From Microdochium bolleyi (taxonomy: Eukaryota; Ascomycota; Sordariomycetes; Xylariales; Microdochiaceae), in assembly GCA_001566295.1 (NCBI GenBank), contig KQ964259.1:620001-684000 (forward strand): a stretch of 64,000 bases of DNA, in the 5' to 3' direction. How positions within the stretch are numbered: position 1 is the first letter of the stretch; each line of letters begins with the position of its first letter. The position numbers and the translations under genes were made by a program. Positions 54,529 to 64,000 of this stretch are shown here, in pieces. The notes under the pieces are model-generated. The model worked only from the letters and a program-made list of their open reading frames with translations. It had not been told where the DNA came from and did not search any database.

Positions 54529-56331
54529 ATGGGCGTCATCCGCAAGAAGACGGCCACCAGAGGCGGCGAGGGAGGCGTCAAGTATGTCTGCGACGTCTGC
54601 TCTGCCGACATCACATCGACCGTAAGTCGCCCTTTGCCGCGGCGCAACACCACTTCGCGTGAGGTTGCACAGTTCACGCGCTGTCCAGCCCGTCCCGCCT
54701 TAACTCCGCCCCGATCGCGGACTTTCCGCCCTACATGATCCCTTCAGCCCGCGACAAATGCTGCGCAACATTGTGCATGATATAGCGCCCAATGCTGTCA
54801 GTCTTCATCCGACTAATCGTAATGCTTTTCAATTCAGGTCCGTATCAGATGCGCGCACCCCTCCTGCAACGAATACGACCTCTGCGTCCTTTGCTTCTCC
54901 CAAGGCTCGTCTAGTGGCTCTCACCAACCTGCGACACATCCCTACAAAGTCATCGAACAGAACTCGTTCCCCATTTTCGATCGCGACTGGGGCGCCGACG
55001 AGGAACTGCTGCTGCTGGAAGGCTGCGAGATTTATGGCCTCGGATCATGGGCCGACATCGCGGACCACATCGGCGGATACCGCAACAAAGACGAGGTTCG
55101 GGATCACTACCTGAGCGCGTATGTCGAGTCGCCATGCTTCCCGCTTCCCAAGCGATGTCGGCCGACCGACATGGAACTCGCGCAGGAGATCTCCCGTGAA
55201 GAGTTCCAGTCGCGGAAGAAACGCCGGATCGAAGAGCGCCGGGATGCCCAGAAGAATGCTGCGCCTTTACCGCCCAAGACCAAGCCAACCGCCAGTGTCC
55301 CATCATGTCACGAGATTCAAGGGTACATGCCGGGCCGTCTGGAGTTCGAGACCGAGCATGCAAACGAGGCTGAAGAAGCGGTCCAGCTTATGCAGTTTGA
55401 CCCAGGCGACGGCATCAATCCTCGCACTGGAGAGCTGGAGCCAGAGATGGAGCTCAAGCTCACCGTCATGGACATATACAACCAGCGCTTGACACAGCGT
55501 GTTGAGCGGAAGAAGGTCATCTTTGAGCACAACCTGCTCGAATACCGGGAAAACATGAAGCTGGAGAAGAAGCGCACGAAGGAAGAGAAAGATTTGGTCA
55601 ACCGCGCCAAATCTTTCGGCCGCATGATGAACCACGACGACTTTGAGGCCTTCTGCCAGGGTCTGGTGGACGAACTCAATCTGCGACAGGCCATCACACA
55701 ACTGCAAGAATGGAGAAGCCTCAAGATAGGCGACCTTCGCAGTGGGGAGAAGTACGAGCAGGATAAAGTGCAACGCATCCAGAAGAACGTCCCGATGGGC
55801 TCGATGGACCGCGAACGTCTCGCGTCTGCGCAGCGAAGTAAGCAAGCTGTGCAGCCTGAGCCCCCGAGTGGCGCGGCCACCCTTGTTGCGCCAGAGCTGC
55901 CTTTCCGCCCAGCTCTGGGAGGCACGGGTGCGCAAGGCCTGGCTGATCTTGCCAAGGGCGATCTAAAACCACTCACGAACGGCCTCTCGAATGGACACGC
56001 AAATGGGGCCGCAAATGGAGTCAACGGCACGACAACCACACGAACCAAATTTGTGGCACAGCCCATCTCGGGCATGCAGCCTCTGCAGCTGACCCAGGAC
56101 ACTGCACCCGACATGCACCTCCTGACACCCGAGGAGGTTGAGCTCTGCAAGGTCACGCGGCTCCAGCCCAAACCGTATTTGATGATCAAGGAGCAGGTGC
56201 TCAAGGAGGCACTCAAGGCCAACGGGACGCTCAAGAAGAAGCAGGTCAAGGAGATCTGCAAGCTGGATTCCCAGAAGGGCAGCCGTATCTTTGACTTCCT
56301 TGTTAACGCAGGCTGGATCGGCAAGGTCTGA
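54529..56331 (+). CDS. ADA2: SAGA/ADA transcriptional adaptor Ada2
   Basis: Exons 54529-54621 and 54838-56331; 1587 nt, 528 aa; the 216-nt intron splits the ZZ finger between VCSADITST and VRIRCAHPSC. The order of domains is diagnostic: ZZ-type zinc finger (CDVC...CAHPSCNEYDLCVLCF), SANT (RDWGADEELLLLEGCEIYGLGSW), central region with EYRENMKLEKKR and a C-terminal SWIRM (LCKVTRLQPKPYLMIKEQVLKE to FLVNAGWIGKV). Ada2 stimulates Gcn5 acetylation of nucleosomal histone H3 within SAGA. A NGLSNGHANGAANGVNG low-complexity linker precedes the SWIRM. Confidence 0.96.
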
Positions 56332-57213
56332 GTCGACAGCCCTACACACCGTTTGGCAGGCCCTGCGTATTGCTGGAGAATGAACCCCTCCTGCGCATTT
56401 TTGGGGATCCCGCGGAGCACATTCCATTGTTTGGTCCGGTCAGTATGATATGAAATAGCGCTCGACAATTACATACCTGTTCCAATGCTACGACTTTGTG
56501 TGCTGAGCGGGATTGACCCAACTGCATGTGTCTGGAATCGGGCTTGTACTGGGCCGCGCACTGCTGGTCAGCAGCTTTGAAGATCACTGTTCTGCAAGAG
56601 CGTTGTTTGGTGACGTCTGATTGAATGACTACAGGAGAAAACAACAAAGCTCGGGAAGATATGAGTCGTTGTTCCGACTCGAGGCGTTGTGGCTGTTGGC
56701 CACGGAAGGTGCGGCGTCGTCAAAAGGAGGAAGGCCCGAATGCCGTTCCTGCCAAAGGCTGCGCTCAAGTCACTTCCGCGCGAGTAGCTGCTTGGCCTTC
56801 TGCTTGCGATCCAAGACATTTCAGACACAGGCCGCTATTGACTTAGTCCCGCACCGGCGCGACTGTTCTGCCTTGTTCGGCACAGGACGCCATCGGCCCT
56901 CTGGAATGTTGCGCTGAAGTAAGCTTCCGTCCTCTCCTCGATCATCAGCTGGCCAAGTGCGGTACATCGAACTGCACCGGGTGACTGAACACACCGCCGT
57001 GGACACCTCACAATCGTCCACAGTCTGATCTCTATGAGCCTCGAGAGACCGGCCAGCATTTCGCACCTACGCCTTCACCATCAAGTCGCCATGGTTCCTT
57101 GAAGTCGACTACTGACATACCCCAGATCCGCTGAGTATCCAGCACATCACAAACCGCTTCTCGAGCCAGGCGCCTGAGTGTCGCCTTGGCCGGAGCTGAG
57201 TACGACCTCTAAC
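56332..57213. other. Intergenic, ADA2 to O-fucosyltransferase-like gene
   Basis: 880 bp between co-oriented genes. No feature beyond expected 3' UTR and promoter. Confidence 0.45.
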
Positions 57214-58638
57214 ATGCATCGGCACGATCGATTGCTCCGTCGGTTGCCTGTCCCGGTCTTAGCACTTCTCACCATCAGCTTCCTCACTGCCTGTACTGTG
57301 CGCCTCTTTGCGCCGTCGATATTTCCCAACTCACAAAGCCATGGATGGGGCCTATTCTGGTCGAGCCCAGCTCCCAATCACGAAAACCGGCCGGACCACA
57401 GCCAGCACAACGACGTCGACCTCTCTGACCCAGAAGCACCCTTTGTCAGCTGGCCTTTGGCACGGGTGTGCGAGGAAACAGCCTGGGTCGAGGGCCTGGT
57501 CTTTCTCTGCGACAACAACTCTGGTGGTGTGGGCAACATCCGCAACTACATTCAGACATGCCTACGATATGCGCTCGAAGCCGGCGCCACCGGGCTTGTG
57601 ATCCCCAGGATTCGAAAACGCAGTGACAAGAACCTGGCAGATCTGTTCACCGAATATCTGCCCCTGGACTACATGTTCGATGAAGCCCACTTTCGCCACG
57701 CATTCGGTACCTCATGTCCTCAGATCAGCCTGTACGCAAGCGAGAAGGACATCCCGAACGTGACACCAGAAACAGAGGTCGAGCTCATCAAGCCCAAAAG
57801 CTTCGGCGCTCGGAAAGGCGGTCATCCAATTGACCAGGATCGTCACACCGACCGTTTCGGCGACAGGTTTCGCAAGTGGTTGCAGGACGGCATTATGCCA
57901 GTTGCGGTGCTAAATGCCCAGGGCGTAGAACAGGCAAAAGCCAGCAACGGCCGCGACGCACCATCAATCGAGAAGCCAAGGCTGATACGTTTCGAATGGG
58001 GAGTCATCTGGGAGTGGCCTGTCTATCGCGACGGCCCCGAGTTCGCTGCTACTTTCGGCAGCATACTGAAGTTCAACGACGCGCTGCTGCGACTCGGCAG
58101 GGCAGCGCTCGGTCAGATGCGAGTAATTTCCAAGGAGAATGGAGGTGCGGGAACATTCCTCGGGGCGCATCTGCGAACAGAGTCTGACGCACTTGGGTTC
58201 TGGCCCAAATATTACCAGCAGGCGAGTGCTTACCTACAAAGAGCCAACCAGAAGGGATTTCGAGCTGCATACCTTGCCACCGGCAACACTACCGAGGCGA
58301 CACGCTTCAGCAAAGATGCGATGGATTTGCTGGGCATGAAAGTCTTCACGAAGGAGGACCTTCTGTCCGGCCAGGACCGTGACGATCTGCTGGCGCTGAG
58401 CTGGGACCAGAGAGCGATTGTTGACTTTCTGATATTGCTGGGCAGCGACTACTTTGTGGGTGTGATGCCAAGTAGTTTCTCGGTGTATGTGGCCATGAAA
58501 CGACATCTTCGAAAAGATGGCCTGTATATGCGGCCTTACAAGGTTGGAACTGAAGGGGATGGGCTGTCATATCTGACGGGAAAATATGACCACTATTGGG
58601 ACGAGTGGCTGTTCATGTTTGATGGTATGTGGCCTTGA
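57214..58638 (+). CDS. Fungal O-fucosyltransferase-like, type II membrane protein
   Basis: Intron-less, 474 aa from the ATG at 57214. Short basic cytosolic tail (RHDRLLRRLP), one signal anchor (about 11-32), a Pro/Ser/His-rich stem, then a GDP-fucose O-fucosyltransferase-type domain: LVFLCDNNSGGVGNIRNYIQTCLRYALEAGATGLVIP (first Rossmann, with Asn/Gly-rich loop), GAHLRTESDALGFWP (HLR...D as in POFUT proteins), ATGNT, and SDYFVGVMPSSFSVYVAMKRH near the end. Ends DGMWP. It is probably a Golgi enzyme, substrate unknown. Fungi generally lack the animal acceptor EGF/TSR domains, so the acceptor is open. GT-like donor (GTATGT) at 58624 could extend it, but I keep the simple model. Confidence 0.78.
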   Translation: MHRHDRLLRRLPVPVLALLTISFLTACTVRLFAPSIFPNSQSHGWGLFWSSPAPNHENRPDHSQHNDVDLSDPEAPFVSWPLARVCEETAWVEGLVFLCDNNSGGVGNIRNYIQTCLRYALEAGATGLVIPRIRKRSDKNLADLFTEYLPLDYMFDEAHFRHAFGTSCPQISLYASEKDIPNVTPETEVELIKPKSFGARKGGHPIDQDRHTDRFGDRFRKWLQDGIMPVAVLNAQGVEQAKASNGRDAPSIEKPRLIRFEWGVIWEWPVYRDGPEFAATFGSILKFNDALLRLGRAALGQMRVISKENGGAGTFLGAHLRTESDALGFWPKYYQQASAYLQRANQKGFRAAYLATGNTTEATRFSKDAMDLLGMKVFTKEDLLSGQDRDDLLALSWDQRAIVDFLILLGSDYFVGVMPSSFSVYVAMKRHLRKDGLYMRPYKVGTEGDGLSYLTGKYDHYWDEWLFMFDGMWP

Positions 58639-59092
58639 GAAAAGAGATCAAAATGGTAGAAAATAGTGGGAATATGCAAGAAGTAGCATCGCAAACAACC
58701 TCAGATAGGCGATCACGAGCCAATATCTATGCAATGTGGTTTCGCCTCCCTTGTAATGGAAAGGTTGTGGAAGGATGCGTGAAGTGTTTCGGTATCGTTG
58801 AGTTGCGAGGCATGCACCGAAGGTGGGGGTGCTTCACCCTGAGATTCCAGTCTTCAATGTCTACCACTCACCAAAACGCTTGCACACTCGCCTTGACAAG
58901 TCACTGACTATCGAGTAAGCAACGGGTAGTTCATTTCCGCCGCTCTTCGTCTTCACTGCACAATTTTGCCTCCGGTCTATGTGGCAGACCTTGCGCAGCG
59001 GACTCGTCTTAACTCCCTCCCGCTCTTCCACCATCACCACCAGATCATCATCAGCACGAGCAGCCGCAGCATCAACGAGACACAGGTCAGCC
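58639..59092. other. Intergenic, O-fucosyltransferase-like to rhodanese
   Basis: 450 bp between co-oriented genes; nothing recognised. Confidence 0.45.
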
Positions 59093-59787
59093 ATGTCGAT
59101 GGAGACGGTCGCCACGCTGAGGCGCATCCAGCCCGAGGAGCTCGCGCGGATGCTGAAAGAGCAGCAAGGCTCCGCCGACGCAGGGGCGGAAGAGTCGAAG
59201 ATTGCAATCGTGGATGTCCGCGATGACGGTATGTCCAACCTCGTCCCGGTCCTTGTGTGTTTGCCTTTCGTACTATCCCTTCTCTGTGGCTCCATTGATG
59301 TTTGACATCGCTGTTGCTCTTGACTCAGTCACTCACTGGAAGCACATCTGATGACATTAAACTATTGTCCTTATCATTTCAACATTCGCAAATTTCCCCG
59401 AATACTTGACGTCGGCCGTTCCCACTCCTTGACCAGAGCTAACCAACTGTAAACGCAGACTATATCGGCGGGCACATCCAAGGCTCCATCCATGCCCCCT
59501 CCCGCGCGCTTGACACGTGGATGCCCACGCTCCTGCGGCGCCTCGCGGACAAGGAGGTCGTCGTGTTCCACTGCATGCTGTCCCAGCAGCGCGGGCCCTC
59601 GGCGGCGCTGCGGTACGTCCGCGAGAAGGACGCCGCAGCCGCGCGGAGCGGCTCCGGGGCGACCGCGCAGGGACTGAAGCAGCGGGTGGTTGTGCTGGAT
59701 CGCGGGTTCCAGGGGTGGCTGGAGCAGTATGGCGAGGACGCAGCGCTGACGGAGGGCTACCGCAAGGATCTGTGGGACGATATGTGA
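59093..59787 (+). CDS. Rhodanese/Cdc25-like phosphatase (Ych1/Arr2/Ibp1-type)
   Basis: Exons 59093-59228 and 59459-59787; 465 nt, 154 aa, the normal size of a single-domain rhodanese/Cdc25-like protein. The intron splits VDVRDD from DYIGGHIQGSIHAPSR, exactly at the CH2A motif of the fold. The active-site loop is HCMLSQQRGP (His83-Cys84-x5-Arg90), the C-x5-R signature of phosphatase/arsenate-reductase members rather than the shorter sulfurtransferase loop. A C-terminal LDRGFQGWLEQYG (RGGF-W-like) follows. It may be a phosphatase or arsenate reductase; S. pombe Ibp1 and yeast Ych1/Arr2 are the closest named types. An Ala/Ser-rich loop after the active site is unusual. Confidence 0.88.
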
Positions 59788-59929
59788 TGGCGGGGGAGGG
59801 CGACAAGCACAATACATTCATGCAATCAATCGGCTTAGACGAATAGAGTCTTGGCGTCGAAGAAACAGACGTGAGCCTTAATGGTGTATCTACAAACCAC
59901 CTAAGTAATTGCTCCGCGGTTAAGAGTGT

Positions 59930-61055
59930 CTAGTCATCATCATCGTCGTCGTCATCCAGTGACGTGAACATGAACTGCTTCTTCTCACCGACAGGAGAAG
60001 TGGCCGGCGGGTTGCCCGCACCACCAGCGCTGACGCTCTGCCGCCGCCAGCCCTCGGCAGCCTCCTTCTCGCGGCGACGCGCGAGCTCGGCGCGCTGCCG
60101 TGCCTGCTCCTCGCGGAGTCGCTTCTCCCTCTCTTCGCGCTCGGCCCGCTCGCGTTCTTCCTGCTCGCGCCGCTCCTGCTCCTCGCGCTCCTTGCGCAAC
60201 TTCTCTTCCTCCGGGTCGTAGTCCTCCGGGTCGATGCCCTTCTCCATGAGGATGGCCATGGACGCAAGTGATCCCTGCCTCACGTTGTCCTCATTGGGCC
60301 ACGGGATGAACTGCGTCTGGATCGTCGACTTGATGTGCTCGACAATGTGGCCCGGTAGGTGGCGCTCTGCAGACTCGGTGGAAAGCTGCGACTGCGACGC
60401 CATGGGGTCCAGCGAGTGTTGCTGAGAAGCGTTTGCGGGAGCCGGAGTCGCGCCGCCGAGGACGGACTGGGCGCCGTTGGGCGTGGCGGCGGGGGTGCCC
60501 GCGATGCCGCCGGGCGTGGTCGCGGCCGTCTCAAGACCGCTGGTGATTGTGATCTCGGCATTGTTGCTGTTCTGGAGCTCGGTCTGGGCGTGGAGAGCGG
60601 CGACGGCGGCGGCGGGCGGGATGGTGGTGCGGCTGATGATGCGGGCGTAGTTGAGGAGCTGATCGTACTGGATGTCGTAGTGCGGGCCGTCGGGGAAGAC
60701 GGTCGCGGGCGCGTTATTGAGCTCCTTGCGGGTGTTTGCGAGCAGGCTCAAGGTGTCCTTGATCTGGGCGTCGAGGCTGGCGGTCGCGGCGCGCAGCTGC
60801 TCGAGTCGCTGGTAGTTGGTCTGGTGGGCTTGCACTGAACGAAGTGGGAGGGATACAGTCAGTTACAGCTGTCTCGATGAATAGCCAGTCGTTGCGGGGG
60901 GGCTCACGCTCTTGCAGGCCCTTGTGAAGCTCCTCGTCGGCGGCAACATAGTCGTGTGCCTGTGCGATGGACGGGTTGTACTTGGCGATGGAGTCGGTCA
61001 GGGAGCCGAGGGCCCTCTCGACGCGGTCGAAGCGCGCATCGATCTGCTTGTCCAT
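59930..61055 (-). CDS. MED4: Mediator complex subunit Med4
   Basis: Exons (minus) 61055-60908 and 60834-59930; 1053 nt, 350 aa. The start MDKQIDARFDRVERAL joins in phase from LQE to LQAHQTNYQRLEQLRAATASLDAQIKDTL, a Med4-type N-terminal coiled coil. LLNYARIISRTTIPP is the strongest Med4 hallmark, followed by RPWP-like FIPWPNEDNVRQGSLASMAILMEKGIDPEDYDPEEE. A very long Arg/Glu single-helix-like segment (about 240-310) and an all-Asp tail (eight Asp) close the protein. It is in the middle module of Mediator in the nucleus, near Med7/21. Divergent from QCR10. Confidence 0.94.
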
Positions 61056-61630
61056 GGCGACATGTCAAAGAGACGTCTGGATGAAGCAGCGATGTAGCAC
61101 GGCAGAGAGTCAAGCGACAAGAAGTCCAGCCGCAGAGAAGTGCTGCTCGAGAACGTGGGCCATCGTGAGGACGGGTCGGAACCAGCAAGCAAGCCAATTC
61201 ACAGTCATGGAAGCGACAGGGGTCTCGGCGCTAGCTCTCCCGGCGGAGCTCAAACTGCCGTCAGCAAGGTCCGGCGAGTACGGAATGTGGCTGCTATTTG
61301 CACCAGCCACACCTCGACTTTGCCTCTGCCCAGGGTCGGCGTGGCTGACCTGCCGGGGCCACCCGAAGCCTGCTGGGCGGGCAGGCTCAAAGAATCTCGC
61401 GCAGCGCCGGCGTCACTCGAGCCTGCAACATTCGACTCTGCTCGAACATCACAACCCCATCGACGCCCGCGTCCGACACGCCAACCGCCAAGATGGTCCT
61501 CCCTGTACGTCCACGCCCTTCCGCCTCAGAAATTTCGACTCGGCCCGCACACCCAGGCCCACGGAGCACGCTCTGCGCCTGCTAGACCTTGCACAACAAA
61601 CTGACAGCTTCGATGCAGACACCCCTCCGC
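61056..61630. promoter_or_regulatory. Divergent promoter region MED4 / QCR10
   Basis: 575 bp shared by the two genes. Open frames crossing it are not supported. An in-frame ATG at 61613 would add six residues to Qcr10 and is the only alternative start I see. Confidence 0.5.
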
Positions 61631-62229
61631 ATGGCGCCTCAGCCCTCGTACAAGAGCCCTTACGGCCCCAAGTGAGTGCTTTCCGACGACCAAGCGAAAG
61701 CCCAGAGCGAAGCGAAGCGAACCAATGCGCCAAATCTCCGAACCCGATTGCGAAAGCAATTCCACTGCAGCCGATGGTCGGCTGGCCAGCAGACGGTGCT
61801 CCGGCAACGCTATGCCGAGGGCAGACTCGCCGCGATGCAAATAGGAAATCAATGAGCTGACAGGAGGCGCAACGACAGGTACCACTACCAGCCCAACTTT
61901 GCTGGCTGGACCATGAAGCAGGGCGCTCAGCTGTAAGAGATCCCGCGCCCTGGAGAGATACAATGTTTGTGGGCTGGGCAACTAACGACGCGGTGCTTGT
62001 GTGTTACAGTGGCTTCAAGGCCGGTGCTTTCGGCGGTGTCGCCCTCTTTGCCGTCATCTTCTACGCCTCCGGTATCCCCCGTGTCCAGAACGACATCTTG
62101 ATGAAGATCCCCTTCCTCGAGAAGTACTACGTCAAGGACATCCCTGCCTCTGACAACGTAAGTGGCCTGTTGCTGCGTCGACCTTGAGAAATGGCAAGCA
62201 AGACTGACATTGCCATACAGCCGTTCTAA
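61631..62229 (+). CDS. QCR10: Ubiquinol-cytochrome c reductase subunit 10 (complex III)
   Basis: Four exons 61631-61671, 61879-61932, 62010-62157, 62221-62229; 252 nt, 83 aa. All junctions are GT-AG and in phase. The protein starts MAPQPSYKSPYGPKYHYQP, then FAGWTMKQGAQLGFKAGAF, one helix (GGVALFAVIFYASG), then IPRVQNDILMKIPFL and PASDNPF at the end. The design matches yeast Qcr10: single helix followed by W/IPKFQDxLxKKIPLL and a Pro/Asp tail. It is a peripheral inner-membrane subunit of complex III. The last coding exon is only three codons (Pro, Phe, stop). An upstream in-frame ATG at 61613 is possible. Confidence 0.88.
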
Positions 62230-62627
62230 GCAATTGCAATTGTCCGAAAGCGAGGTTTGAGCTGGGAGAAGGATGGTGTTGGAATGCGAGCATGAGCGTA
62301 GAGGCCGGATTCCTTTGTACAAAACCTTGAAACAATAGACGACACCAAGCCTTATCATTTGTCACGTTCTCCCCACACGTCCTCATCCTGTGCCCTTGGT
62401 TGCGATGTTGTTGTTGCTGCAATTGTCTGATGTTCGCAGTCAGCTGGTTTGACGGCTTTGTGATTGGGCCAGCACGGTCGTGACAGGCCCCATATGGACC
62501 GAGCTGCCACTTTCACTGGCACCAAACTCCACGTTTCATCATCTCCATGACCATTGAGTGCACAGTCATAACCTAGCAACCAAATAAAGATGCCAGCTCC
62601 GCGTCCGTGAGCCTCTTTTCTTCCACG
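62230..62627. other. Intergenic, QCR10 to ALG10
   Basis: Nearly 400 bp between co-oriented genes. No feature seen beyond expected UTR and promoter. Confidence 0.45.
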
Positions 62628-64000
62628 ATGGATGCTCTGCCACTGTCCGGTGTCGCGCAGCTGGGCACTGTCGCCTGCCTGCTCGCGTCAGTCCACGTCT
62701 ACCACAATGGCGTGCCCACATCACAGGGTCTTGCCAGGATATCAGCCACCCTCACGACTGGCCTGATCCCCTTCATCTTTGGGACAGCATGGCTCAGGCT
62801 GGTCACAAAGTCGGTACCGGAGCCATATCTGGTATGCTCTTCTTGGTCAACGAACAATACCTAGACACGGTCTAACACGAAGCAGGACGAGGTGTTCCAC
62901 ATACCCCAGGCGCAAGTCTACTGTGAGGGCAGGTATCGCGACTGGGACGACAAGATCACCACACCACCAGGCCTGTGAGTCTCCCGACCCGATCAAGACG
63001 TTCACGTGAGCATCTGCCAGCTGACAAAGACTCGGCTCCAAGGTACCTACTGAGCATCTGGCTCATCCAGGGGACCGCTTGTACCGCCGAGAGCCTCCGC
63101 ATGGTCAACGTCGGCATCGTCTCATGCATCGCCATTGTTTCTGCGATCTGTTTCAGCCTGCAACGACGACGGCAGACCATTGCGCACTCGCTGAACACTT
63201 TCTGGGCGGGAACAAACATCGCCCTGTTCCCCGTCATCTTCTTCTTCTCTGGGCTGTACTACACTGATGGGGCGTCGACGCTCGTCGTCCTGCTCGCATA
63301 CTGGGCCCATCTCGTGCGCGCCCAGCAGGCGAAGCCATCGATCGTGTCTGACCTGGCCACGATCGTGGTGGGGCTTGCGTCCCTGCTGATGAGGCAGACC
63401 AACATATTCTGGGTGGTCGTGTTTATGGGCGGGCTCGAGACAGTCAACGCGGTGAAGAACCTACGACCAGAAAAGGCCAGCCGCCCCAAAAGCAACGCGC
63501 TGGTCGACCAGGCGGAATTCCACGCGTGGAGATATTCGGTTGGAGACATCCACGACCCATCACTCGATGTAGCTACTCCGATCGGTAGGCCTCCCAGCTG
63601 CTCCCATGGAAATACACTTCATAATGGCAGTGATACTGATATTGCCGTTCAGTGGACGTCGCACTCTGTGCCGTCAGCCTTATTATTGCCGGTACCTGCA
63701 ACATTTTGCCCATACTGCAACGCATCTGGCCTCACCTCACAGTCCTCGCTGCTTTCGTCGGCTTCGTGGTTTGGAACGGCGGTGTTGTTCTCGGTATGTC
63801 CCTCATGTTCTCCTCAGAAATGTCCCATATTTGCTCACAATTTTCGTAGGGGACAAGTCGAACCACGTAGCGACACTGCATCTCGCGCAGATGCTGTACA
63901 TATGGCCGCTCCTCGTCTTCTTCTCGGCGCCGCTCTTCATTCTGCCCGTCGTCCAGCTCATCCGACATGCATGGACAACGTTGGCGCAAACTAAGCAAGC
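62628..64000 (+). CDS. ALG10: Dol-P-Glc:Glc2Man9GlcNAc2-PP-Dol alpha-1,2-glucosyltransferase Alg10 (3' end cut)
   Basis: Exons 62628-62831, 62886-62974, 63043-63584, 63653-63793 and 63850 to the window end, where the gene is still open. Exon 2 begins DEVFHIPQAQVYCEGRYRDWDDKITTPPGLY, the signature of DIE2/ALG10, after an N-terminal helix in exon 1. Later hydrophobic segments include FWAGTNIALFPVIFFFSGLYYTD and LLMRQTNIFWVVVFMGG, both typical of Alg10. It adds the third, terminal glucose to the lipid-linked N-glycan precursor in the ER. The acidic residues of DEVFH are the expected catalytic/donor site of GT-C enzymes. The C-terminal part lies outside the window. Confidence 0.95.

Noticed and set aside
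58624..58638. Extra intron and exon at the 3' end of the O-fucosyltransferase-like gene
   Set aside because: GTATGT occurs in the last codons, but the frame ends naturally in DGMWP and I see no downstream acceptor giving a better C-terminus.

Overview
This window looks like nuclear chromosomal DNA of a filamentous ascomycete (Pezizomycotina, most likely Sordariomycetes). Evidence for this: GC-rich coding sequence; short introns, almost all 50-210 nt, with GTRNGT-type donors and CAG/TAG acceptors; monocistronic genes on both strands; and a gene set typical of filamentous fungi (Erg28, Alg10, Ada2, Med4, Nup170, Qcr10, mitochondrial class 2 DHODH). No rRNA, tRNA, CRISPR array, transposon or viral sequence was recognised by eye.

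I support 29 protein genes, the last cut by the window end. Most intron-containing models were rebuilt by hand, and the exon phases close to an exact codon count. Left part (0.6-19 kb): two head-to-head PLOD-like glycosyltransferase paralogues; a TMEM97/EXPERA protein; a three-exon V-ATPase subunit f (RNase K-like) gene; a classical SDR; a disordered conserved protein; a flavin monooxygenase; the rRNA-processing factor Lcp5/neuroguidin; and a TM9/EMP70 nonaspanin. Middle (19-40 kb): an unknown type I membrane protein, two GNAT acetyltransferases, an HSL-type esterase, a YwbE-domain/zinc-finger protein, a second FAD monooxygenase, a GPI-anchored secreted protein, a methyltransferase and a coiled-coil protein. 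This stretch is more accessory in character and includes a 4.2-kb gene-free interval (31.8-36.0 kb). Right part (41-64 kb): dense housekeeping genes, namely DHODH, Nup170, 3-ketoacyl-CoA reductase, Erg28, Gal7, Ada2, an O-fucosyltransferase-like protein, a rhodanese/Cdc25-like phosphatase, Med4, Qcr10 and Alg10.

The genes do not form an obvious pathway cluster: there is no PKS, NRPS, terpene cyclase or cluster regulator. Several neighbours share divergent promoters (GT pair, Lcp5/TM9, KCR/Erg28, Gal7/Ada2, Med4/Qcr10). Secretory-pathway and ER functions recur (TMEM97, TM9, KCR, Erg28, Alg10, O-fucosyltransferase-like, PLOD-like GTs), but this may be chance. The best candidates for undescribed biology are the YwbE-UBZ-like fusion, the divergent GT pair (one copy with a degraded motif), the unknown type I membrane protein and the second FAD monooxygenase. 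I did not find a convincing new multi-gene system.
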